Assembly: GCF_000307105.1 (NCBI RefSeq) | Contig: NC_018645.1 | Coordinates: 3,495,501-3,559,500, forward strand | Direction of reading: 5' to 3' | Length of the DNA stretch: 64,000 nt | DNA from: Desulfobacula toluolica Tol2 | GTDB taxonomy: Bacteria > Desulfobacterota > Desulfobacteria > Desulfobacterales > Desulfobacteraceae | Shown here: piece by piece, positions 37,012 through 43,440 of the stretch | Numbering within the stretch: the first letter of the stretch is position 1 | How the letters are laid out: each line of letters starts with the position of its first letter | Program-made: the position numbers and the translations under genes | The notes under the pieces: model-generated | Databases searched by the model: none | The model's input: the letters and a program-made list of their open reading frames with translations, nothing else | What the model was told of the DNA's origin: nothing

Positions 37012-37821
37012 ATGAAAAGTTCTAATATCCTAAAAACTATTAAAATTATTTTTTTAATTTCCTTCATTGGCCTTTTCTTGATTTATTCCTATCTGATATT
37101 TACCGGTAAAATGTTCGACTTAAAAATAGTAAAAGAGCTATTTGATAAACATACCATTGCCATTACGAACAATATCCCATTTTTGTATAAACGACCGGAA
37201 ACAGCTATCAAATATCAACCGATAAAAATAAAGCCGTTGATTATCAATAAAAAACCAGCAAAAAGAAAAAACGAAAAGCTAATATATTCATGGGTAGATG
37301 AAGATGGAATAAAACATTTTTCAGATTTCCCTCCATCAAACCCAAATATAGATTTTGATTCCCAAGTTGCAATTGTTTCCCCAAAAAATAAAAATTATCT
37401 GAAAGAAAGGGTATTTCGATCAATAGCAAATGAAATTGAGACGCAAGCTCTAATACAAGGAAATTCAGTTTTGGTTCCAGTAAAATTGGGATATAGAGGA
37501 AAAGAAATATCGACCTGGTTGATATTCGACACTGGTGCAACAACAACTTCAATTCATAACGACATTGCTGATAAAATTGGCATTATCCCTTTTAGCCTTT
37601 CAAAATCAACTACTGCTGATGGTAGTGTAATAGACAAAAAGAATGCCCTTCTTGATTATATTGTGGTTGGTCCATATAGAATAGTAAATTTTCGAATATC
37701 AATAATTGATTATAAGGGCAATTCCGGCATTTCAAAGGGATTACTTGGAATGAATTTTTTGAAAAATGTTAATTATAAAATCAATTTCAAAAGAAAAACG
37801 ATAAAATGGGCTAAAAAATAA
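37012..37821 (+). CDS. membrane-anchored retropepsin-like aspartic protease with DUF4124, element cargo
   Basis: 269 residues. One N-terminal membrane helix (about 10-30), a DUF4124-like segment (YSWVDEDGIKHFSDFPP, about 92-108), then a clan AA single-lobe aspartic protease: WLIFDTGATTTSIHND (catalytic Asp173) and GLLGMNFLKN near the end. One-lobe enzymes of this sort act as homodimers and would face the periplasm here. Similar TIGR02281-type proteins occur in proteobacterial chromosomes. On this element it may be cargo, since it lies on the int-rep side and has no partner gene. No strong ribosome site is seen. Confidence 0.8.
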   Translation: MKSSNILKTIKIIFLISFIGLFLIYSYLIFTGKMFDLKIVKELFDKHTIAITNNIPFLYKRPETAIKYQPIKIKPLIINKKPAKRKNEKLIYSWVDEDGIKHFSDFPPSNPNIDFDSQVAIVSPKNKNYLKERVFRSIANEIETQALIQGNSVLVPVKLGYRGKEISTWLIFDTGATTTSIHNDIADKIGIIPFSLSKSTTADGSVIDKKNALLDYIVVGPYRIVNFRISIIDYKGNSGISKGLLGMNFLKNVNYKINFKRKTIKWAKK

Positions 37822-37904
37822 TTTTTTATAAAAATTTACATCTATCCCCTCTCATAGGTAGAAATTCCAAACAAAAGATTACCCATTGTTAACTTTTTGT
37901 TGAC

Positions 37905-37926
37905 TTTTTACTTTAAAAGTGAAAAA
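37905..37926. promoter_or_regulatory. palindromic operator candidate before the HTH-rep-int operon
   Basis: Centre ACTTTAAAAGT with flanking T5 and A5 runs, overlapping a weak promoter (TTTACT, 16 bp, TATCAT). It lies 45 bp before the HTH gene, the usual place for autorepression. Confidence 0.4.
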
Positions 37927-37970
37927 GGTATCATAATGATAACTTTTTAGATTGGATCTCAAGTATAAAA

Positions 37971-38468
37971 ATGCGAGAAGTTATAAATTTTATCGACATC
38001 CCAGAAGAATACAAACAAGCAATAGGCGCGCCTGACCCTGGGACTAGATTATACAGACAGTTCGGTCATGATAAAGAAAAAGAACTGTGGTGGGATGCAA
38101 TTCTTTCAATAACAAAAGAACGAAATGTTGTTTCGCCGGGCGGAGCTTCTAGTTTTGTCGGAGTTTCAAGAACAGCGGTTCACAAAAGGATAAAAGAAGG
38201 GAGATTAACAGCTTTTGCTTTCCATACAGTTGAAGAAAACAAATTGTTGAAAAAGATCAATATTTCGTATGAACAATTGGCCGAATCAGGATGGCCTCAA
38301 ATACTTTATATCCCCTGGAGTGAACTAAAGGATTGGCGAAATTATATCAATAGTAGAAAACAAAAAGCTTCATTACGCAAAAAAAATATGGATGCTGATC
38401 ATACCGATGATAAATTTCTGAAAGGCAATTTAGCATGGAAGAACAAAAAAAGGAAAAATGATGGTTGA
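37971..38468 (+). CDS. HTH DNA-binding protein (excisionase/regulator), element module
   Basis: 165 residues. A helix-turn-helix of MerR/excisionase look, GGASSFVGVSRTAVHKRIKEG, spans about 56-77, after an N-terminal helical region and before ILYIPWSELKDWRNYINSRKQK and a strongly basic tail. It is the first gene of the HTH-rep-int set, the position occupied by excisionase/regulator genes in integrative elements. It could regulate its own operon, direct excision, or both. Its stop lies 5 nt from the end of the antisense RNA that covers the rep leader. Confidence 0.7.
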   Translation: MREVINFIDIPEEYKQAIGAPDPGTRLYRQFGHDKEKELWWDAILSITKERNVVSPGGASSFVGVSRTAVHKRIKEGRLTAFAFHTVEENKLLKKINISYEQLAESGWPQILYIPWSELKDWRNYINSRKQKASLRKKNMDADHTDDKFLKGNLAWKNKKRKNDG

Positions 38469-38472
38469 CAGA

Positions 38473-38570
38473 TAAAAATGCTCAAGGAGGTGCTGCAACA
38501 CCTTCCTTGAGCAAAAATGTTCCAGAGAAAACAATGAAAGGTATCAGGCAATCATGTAACCCAGAACACT
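38473..38570 (-). ncRNA. antisense (countertranscript) RNA to the rep leader
   Basis: A minus-strand promoter TTGACA (38599-38604), 16-bp spacer, TATACT (38577-38582) would start an RNA near 38570. It ends at a strong hairpin (38479-38492 with 38499-38513, one bulged base, 6-nt loop) followed on the minus strand by TTTTT (38474-38478). The result is a ~98-nt RNA fully complementary to the leader between the HTH gene and rep. This is the standard architecture of copy-control countertranscripts in rolling-circle and theta plasmids. The hairpin is followed by A-rich sequence on the plus strand, so it terminates only the antisense direction. Confidence 0.75.
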
Positions 38571-38576
38571 GTTTAT

Positions 38577-38604
38577 AGTATATCTTTAAGCAGTTATTTG
38601 TCAA
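38577..38604 (-). promoter_or_regulatory. sigma-70 type promoter of the antisense RNA
   Basis: TTGACA and TATACT with a 16-bp spacer on the minus strand, as good as the selC promoter in the same window, which has the same two hexamers and the same spacer length. Confidence 0.75.
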
Positions 38605-38606
38605 CC

Positions 38607-38660
38607 AACCTCTTTGGAACATTGAATACATTAATCAGTATTTAATTTTCCAAGGAGGTT
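38607..38660 (+). promoter_or_regulatory. hairpin sequestering the rep Shine-Dalgarno
   Basis: In the sense RNA, 38607-38619 pairs with 38648-38660 over 13 bp (one G-U), burying AAGGAGG of the rep gene, whose ATG is at 38666. An upstream segment, 38518-38527 (TGTTCCAGAG), can instead pair with 38610-38621 (CTCTTTGGAACA) with a 2-nt bulge, which would free the site. The antisense RNA covers exactly that upstream segment. Confidence 0.7.
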
Positions 38661-38665
38661 TTTTT

Positions 38666-39523
38666 ATGGACAAACAAAAGTCCTCATTTAAAAAATGCCC
38701 CAATTCAATTGGTGCATTTTCTGGAATAACCATCGACGGTAAAAAAATAGTTGCCGGTACTCTCCCGTGTAATTCATGGCATTGCCCCAGCTGTCAAAAA
38801 CGACTGAAAAAAAAATTATACAGACGAATTCTGCAAGGTGCCATTGGTGATGATCTCACCTCCCCTTATGCATTCAAATTTTTAACACTCACTTTCGGTG
38901 GAAAGGAAGCCAGGGCTCAGGCATCCACCCAACTTAAAGAACATAATGAAAATTTGATACTTGAGAGAAAAGAACCATTAACATTGAAAGAATACATTTA
39001 CGATATAATGGTTCACAATTTCCATAAACTTATCCGAGCGTTGAAAAAAAAATATGGAAATTTTCATTATTTTCGTGTGGCTGAATTACACAAAGACGGC
39101 ATTCCGCATTTTCATATACTATTTGCAGGAAATGCCATCATCCCAAAAGGGATATTAGCATCCATTGAAAATTTGTGGAGATCAAAATATGGCATGGGCT
39201 TTGTAAGAATCAACTGTGTAAAATTTAGAGATAAAAAACACGCTATCCGATATATGCTCAAGTATATCACTAAAGATATCCAAAAAATTGGGAAATGGAA
39301 AAGAATCTTCTCTGCAAGTAGGGGTTCACTCGTAAAAATTTTTAAAAATGATTGGCTGGCCGTTAATGTTCATGTTGGACATGTTACGGATAAAGGGATT
39401 GAAGAAATGATTCTTGATGAGGTTCGGATACGAGAGTCAATCATTCCTGATCTTAGCCCCCTCAGTAAATACGCTATTGATGCAATGAGACAAATGTATA
39501 CCCGAATGATAGCATCTATATAA
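38666..39523 (+). CDS. rep: rolling-circle replication initiator (HUH, Y2-type Rep)
   Basis: 285 residues. N-terminal cysteines (CNSWHCPSC, 35-43) resemble the zinc-binding head of phage and plasmid Reps. Motif 1 is FLTLTF (72-77), the metal-binding HUH motif is HFHILFA (148-154), and motif 3 is YMLKYITK (196-203), giving two tyrosines, Y196 and Y200, in the YxxKY form of superfamily 1 (phiX174 gpA/IS91-like). It would nick one strand at an origin and start rolling-circle copying of the excised circle or assist transfer. A very strong Shine-Dalgarno (AAGGAGG) is held in a hairpin. It lies between the HTH protein and the integrase on the same strand. Confidence 0.88.
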   Translation: MDKQKSSFKKCPNSIGAFSGITIDGKKIVAGTLPCNSWHCPSCQKRLKKKLYRRILQGAIGDDLTSPYAFKFLTLTFGGKEARAQASTQLKEHNENLILERKEPLTLKEYIYDIMVHNFHKLIRALKKKYGNFHYFRVAELHKDGIPHFHILFAGNAIIPKGILASIENLWRSKYGMGFVRINCVKFRDKKHAIRYMLKYITKDIQKIGKWKRIFSASRGSLVKIFKNDWLAVNVHVGHVTDKGIEEMILDEVRIRESIIPDLSPLSKYAIDAMRQMYTRMIASI

Positions 39524-39604
39524 AAGGCTTAGGATCAAATATTGACTTACATGCCACCGAAATATAACAATCAATTAAATTCAACTTTAATTGGAGAGGT
39601 GTGC

Positions 39605-40879
39605 ATGAAAGGATCAATTTTTTTTATGCCGGATCGTGGGAGGTGGGCCGTTTCCTGGTATCACAAAGAACCTGGACAAAAAAAAGGCAAATACTATACT
39701 ATAACCCGGTATCAAGGCCAGTTCATGCCCTGCACCCATTATCAAATGAAAAGAGGGAAAGTTCGGCTTGATGAAAAAGGCCGGGCCATACCGGATAAAA
39801 GCAGGTGTCAGGGATATGCCATTGCAGGAAAACTCAGAGCTTTAATGCAAGGCAGATGGGAACAACATCAAAAAGGGATTTTGCAATTCCGGATGGATGA
39901 ATTTACCGGCAAGGGATGGACAGACGTTTTAGAATTTTATGAAACCTGGATGAAAGAAAAGGTTGAACAGGAATGCAAAATAGCTACGATCAAGGGCTAT
40001 TGGTCTTATTACCATAACTGGATATCACCCTACTTCAACAAACATCCAATACGATTACATGAAATCAAATCCGATATGCTTTTGTCCCTTCTCAATTTTA
40101 TTAAGACAGGATTGAAAAAAAAGAACCCCAACGGAAACTATGGAAAAACTGCCCGGAATATCATGGGTGCATTTCGAACCTGTCTTGAATTTGCAGAAGA
40201 ATGTGATCGCATTCCAAAAATTCCAACTTTTCCGAAGAAAAAATCTTATAACCTGAAAAAGAAACCTATTGAATGGCTAACTGATGAAGAATACTGGAAG
40301 GTCATTGAAAAAATACCGAAAATAAACTGCCCCCCTTTTCTTTGGCTTTATTATCATTTTAGACGGCCTGGTGAAGCTTGTGTTCTGAAAAAATCAGATT
40401 ACGATATGGTCAATGATGCCTTTTGGGTTCAACGGGCATTGTCTGCCAGGGTTGAAACCAATTCGACCAAAACCGGTGAGGTCTTTTTGGTTCCCTGTGA
40501 TCCTGATTTTAAGAGTATCACCAAAAGGCTGATCAATGAGAATCCCAAAACCCCTTACCTTTTTGTGAATCCCCGGGCCAGAAAAAAAGGCAAGCGGTAT
40601 TCCCTGGAAAGTTTACGAAATATTTGGTATGCAGCCTGTGATAAAGCAGAAATTAAACGGATATGGGTTTACAAAGGAATGAAGCATACAAGCTGCACCA
40701 ATTATCTAAATAAGGGTGGTACTGTCGGAGATCTGGAAATGATAACCGGCCAGACAAAAGAATCCCTTAAAAAGTATGCAGAAATCACCTTGCAACGTAA
40801 AAGGCGGGCTATGTCAAAAGGACGTGAGAATATCCTGGATATCAGGGAATTACATCAAAAAAATGTAGGTGTATTGTAA
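39605..40879 (+). CDS. int: tyrosine recombinase (element integrase) with variant active site
   Basis: 424 residues from the ATG at 39605, chosen for GGAGAGGTGTGC upstream; a TTG 63 nt earlier also opens the frame. The N-terminal part looks like a DNA-binding head, then an SAM-like core-binding domain (about 105-195), then the catalytic domain. Active-site residues: Arg in RRPGE (254), KHTSCTNYL (360-368) where the usual second Arg is Lys, and TGQTKESLKKY where the usual His/Trp is Gln (383), with Tyr391 as nucleophile. It would catalyse integration into selC. The ACACCTACA box occurs inverted at its 3' end. Confidence 0.85.
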   Translation: MKGSIFFMPDRGRWAVSWYHKEPGQKKGKYYTITRYQGQFMPCTHYQMKRGKVRLDEKGRAIPDKSRCQGYAIAGKLRALMQGRWEQHQKGILQFRMDEFTGKGWTDVLEFYETWMKEKVEQECKIATIKGYWSYYHNWISPYFNKHPIRLHEIKSDMLLSLLNFIKTGLKKKNPNGNYGKTARNIMGAFRTCLEFAEECDRIPKIPTFPKKKSYNLKKKPIEWLTDEEYWKVIEKIPKINCPPFLWLYYHFRRPGEACVLKKSDYDMVNDAFWVQRALSARVETNSTKTGEVFLVPCDPDFKSITKRLINENPKTPYLFVNPRARKKGKRYSLESLRNIWYAACDKAEIKRIWVYKGMKHTSCTNYLNKGGTVGDLEMITGQTKESLKKYAEITLQRKRRAMSKGRENILDIRELHQKNVGVL

Positions 40880-40974
40880 GTGTTTAAAATTATAGAAAAT
40901 ATAAGCAAAAGCAGCAAAAAACACCTACAAGCTAACCTCTTGAATTTACTACCTTTTCCTTCTATTATGGTGCT

Positions 40975-41000
40975 GGTTCGATTCCCATGCACTTCCGCCA
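40975..41000 (+). repeat. attR core
   Basis: 26 bp identical to the 3' end of selC (32769-32794). No tRNA body precedes it, so it is the displaced copy of the tRNA tail. Confidence 0.9.
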
Positions 41001-41500
41001 ATTCTTTTTTAAATTCCCCAAAATTTCAAAGTGTTAAACTACTGCCCTTTTGTGTGTATCTCTCTGTAAAACATCTACAGAACATCCACAAGCTATTTTG
41101 TCCAATATTACATACATACAATACTCATAAAAATACAATTCTATTTTAATCAGTTACAGGATATTAACGACTATTATCCAGGATAATCTCATATTTTCTC
41201 ACTAATTGTATTGATTTGATTTTATTATTGCAATTTTACTGTCATTTCTTAAATATCGAATTTAATATTTAAGAAATGACAAGGATTTGTGAGTTATATC
41301 TATTGACAGCCATAATTTTGAAATATCATTGATATCAATAAAATCAAGAATCAGTCAGATATCAAAATCCGCGTGGCAATTATTTAAAACCTTTGTAAAA
41401 CAAAGAAACCCGGCTCATAAGACCAGATTTTCTCTGTTTGAAATAAAACCACAAAACGAATCAACAGCGTACTATTCTTCAAAAAAATGGTTATTAAACA
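41001..41500. other. right flank: decayed second copy of the element's left end, then a 17-bp hairpin
   Basis: 41001-41120 matches 32795-32915 imperfectly, including two degenerate ACACCTACA boxes (41071-41079 and 41082-41090) with the same 11-bp spacing. Further on, 41240-41256 and 41265-41281 form a 17-bp perfect hairpin with an 8-nt loop. No gene is seen; an open frame at 41329-41523 runs into khpA and looks spurious. Confidence 0.6.
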
Positions 41501-41731
41501 TCACTCAACGATTTCCAAAATAACCCTTTTTTGTTCTTTTGCAGATGCACACGACAGAATAGTTCTCATAGCTTGGGCAGTTCTGCCCTTTTTCCCAATA
41601 ACTTTTCCAAGATCTTCTTTTGCAACCCGCAACTCCAACACAAGGGTCTGCTGAGCCTTAATTTCCTGAACATCGACCTGATCAGAATTATCAACCAGCG
41701 CCTGAGCAATATACTTAATCAACTCTTTCAT
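41501..41731 (-). CDS. khpA: KH-domain RNA-binding protein KhpA
   Basis: 76 residues. One KH domain with the RNA-gripping loop GKVIGKKGRTAQAMR (about 42-56); length and ending (RVILEIVE) match KhpA/YlqC. In other bacteria it pairs with KhpB (Jag) to bind many RNAs and affect division and envelope growth. There it lies in the rpsP-rimM-trmD operon, while here it stands alone beside the mobile-element scar. AAGGAG is 9 nt before the ATG. Confidence 0.93.
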   Translation of the reverse strand: MKELIKYIAQALVDNSDQVDVQEIKAQQTLVLELRVAKEDLGKVIGKKGRTAQAMRTILSCASAKEQKRVILEIVE

Positions 41732-42159
41732 AATCCATTCTCCTTTTTTTCCTGTCCGATGATAGAAGAAAATATAATATGGGCTACTGCAAGTATTGCT
41801 ATAATTATTGATTTTTTTGGGGAAATCATCCCAGAAAACTTTACGATATATGATATCACAGCGTATAATAATCTCAAGTATTTTTTATTTGTATTATTTA
41901 TCAGCCCAATTTACAAGTATTTGTATTTTTTTTATCCTTAACCCAATTCAACCTGATATAAATAACAATTATAGACCAAACGATTTATTCACGAATCAAA
42001 TGATCAATATCACCATGATAGATCGCAACAAATGATATGTTTTATCCATTTTGCTTGACATAAAAAAGAAATTCATTATTTTAGGATACATGTTTTATTT
42101 TTAATAATAGAATATTTTATTATCATGCCCGGTAAAATATTCTTTTTGATCAGGGTTAA
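41732..42159. other. 428-bp AT-rich intergenic region
   Basis: Divergent promoter space between khpA (minus) and the NifU-like gene (plus). No gene, repeat or sigma-54 site seen. Confidence 0.5.
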
Positions 42160-42600
42160 ATGAAGGAATACGCGGTGGTTACAGAAATTACATCATCTGA
42201 TGCAGAACGTAAAATGCTGTCAGATGCAGGATATGCTAATCCGGCAATCAATTATTATCTTGAAAAAAAATATATGGGTCATATTGAGAATGCTGATCAG
42301 GTGTCCGAAAAAATAGGATCCTGTGGTGATACGATGAAGGTTTACCTTAAATTTGACGAACATGATCTCATTGATGATGTCCGGTATGAAATCACAGGTT
42401 GTGCCGGAGCAATATCTGCAGCAATGGCAGCTGTTGACCTGGTAAAGGGTAAAACAATTGATGAAGCATTAGCCATCAATGACGGAGATGTTTTTAAAGT
42501 CCTTGGAAATATTCCTGAAAAAAAACATCATTGTATTCAGCTTGCTGTTAAAACAATGCACAAGGGCATTCAAGAATACAAAACCATAAAAGCATTTTAA
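42160..42600 (+). CDS. NifU/IscU-like iron-sulfur scaffold protein
   Basis: 146 residues. Cluster-coordinating cysteines in the IscU/NifU N-domain arrangement are visible: GSCGDTMKVYLKF (near 52), EITGCAGAISAAMAAVDLVKGK (near 89), and HHCIQLAVKTMHKGI (near 127). The first is GSCGDT instead of the usual NPxCGD, and a leading 45-residue part is shorter than in classical IscU, as in the anaerobe-type NifU-like proteins. It would build and hand over Fe-S clusters. A strong hairpin follows the stop. Confidence 0.85.
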   Translation: MKEYAVVTEITSSDAERKMLSDAGYANPAINYYLEKKYMGHIENADQVSEKIGSCGDTMKVYLKFDEHDLIDDVRYEITGCAGAISAAMAAVDLVKGKTIDEALAINDGDVFKVLGNIPEKKHHCIQLAVKTMHKGIQEYKTIKAF

Positions 42601-42681
42601 ATAAAAACCAGGACAGATTGAGCTGCCACAACAAAACATGAAAGACATTTGATTCAAACAGGTTAGAAGTCTTTCGCATAA

Positions 42682-42721
42682 AATCACCCCTGAAATTATT
42701 TTATTCATTTCAGGGGTGATT
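42682..42721 (+). terminator. 15-bp perfect hairpin downstream of the NifU-like gene
   Basis: Arms 42682-42696 and 42707-42721 with a 10-nt loop. There is no T-run, and the next gene's ribosome site begins 5 nt later, so it may also act in that leader. Confidence 0.5.
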
Positions 42722-42738
42722 CATAAAAGGAAAAAATT

Positions 42739-43437
42739 ATTTTCAATCCTTTTCTGAAAAAAATTCTTAATTTCACTCTTATTTGTTGTTTTTTATTATT
42801 CGGATGCACAGGATCTTCTAAATTTAATATCAAAAATCTTGCCAAAACAAATATTGATCTGGTTTCTGAAATCCACATGAATCAGGTAATCAATCTTTTA
42901 AAAGCCCTGACTGAAAAACTTTACAAAAAAAACCCCAGTGAATTACAAAAAATTGAAGGCAGGACAATTGAGTCCAGCATAGACCGAATATTTAAATGTC
43001 CTAGTTATGAAAAACATAAGGAACTGGATTTCAAGGACAGTACAGATGCCATTTTACTGGGATTTGAACCCGAATTCAAAGGGGACCGGATCTTTGCAAT
43101 GATGTATGGTTTATACACCATGATTCATAAATCCTATAATAATAAATGTGAACTTTTCATGCTGGATTATTTGAATGAACAAAATCTTTATAACAGTGCC
43201 AGAAATATTGAAATTTTTGTCTGGCGGCTTAAAACCCGTCATATGACTAACGGCCGATTGGTGATCCTGACCAACAGTTTTGAAGATGACGTCAAGAATC
43301 TAAGTTATGAACGTATTTTCGGAAAGCTTATTTCCCTTCAGGATACTATGGCATTAATAGTTGCCGGCAGGAGCGGCAGGGTTATAAAAGAAGTGATTCA
43401 AATAGCGGGGATGACATTTTTCCCCATCAGCATTTAA
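42739..43437 (+). CDS. hypothetical lipoprotein, probable ATT start codon
   Basis: From the first ATG (42877) the protein has 186 residues and no signal peptide. The frame is open upstream to a stop at 42724 and encodes a lysine pair, a hydrophobic stretch and a lipobox (ICCFLLFGCTGSS), so a lipoprotein of about 232 residues fits far better. No ATG, GTG or TTG exists in that stretch. AAAGG at 42726-42730 is well placed for ATT at 42739 (or 42736); CTG at 42754 is the only other choice. The mature protein (ends MTFFPISI) is of unknown function and would sit in the envelope. Its stop lies 3 nt from that of the convergent M48 gene. Confidence 0.6.
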   Translation: MFNPFLKKILNFTLICCFLLFGCTGSSKFNIKNLAKTNIDLVSEIHMNQVINLLKALTEKLYKKNPSELQKIEGRTIESSIDRIFKCPSYEKHKELDFKDSTDAILLGFEPEFKGDRIFAMMYGLYTMIHKSYNNKCELFMLDYLNEQNLYNSARNIEIFVWRLKTRHMTNGRLVILTNSFEDDVKNLSYERIFGKLISLQDTMALIVAGRSGRVIKEVIQIAGMTFFPISI

Positions 43438-43440
43438 AAT

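Larger units (their letters stand above)
32769..41000 (+). mobile_element. 8.2-kb integrative element inserted at selC (xis-like/rep/int module plus cargo)
   Basis: The 26-nt 3' end of selC (32769-32794) is repeated exactly at 40975-41000, and a tyrosine recombinase gene ends about 95 bp before the right copy. Between them are an HTH protein, a rolling-circle Rep and the integrase in one direction (37971-40879), plus cargo genes of both strands (33020-37821). The xis-rep-int order is reminiscent of actinomycete integrative elements (AICEs), but no FtsK-like transfer protein, relaxase other than Rep, or capsid gene is seen. It is either an integrative plasmid, a mobilisable element, or a satellite that borrows transfer or packaging from elsewhere. 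Confidence 0.85.

Noticed and set aside
32820-41100. CRISPR array or phage structural genes in the element
   Set aside because: No regularly spaced repeats, and no capsid, portal, terminase, Zot or coat-like proteins are found.
41329-41523. 64-codon plus-strand frame before khpA
   Set aside because: Overlaps the khpA 3' end, no binding site, no recognisable domain.
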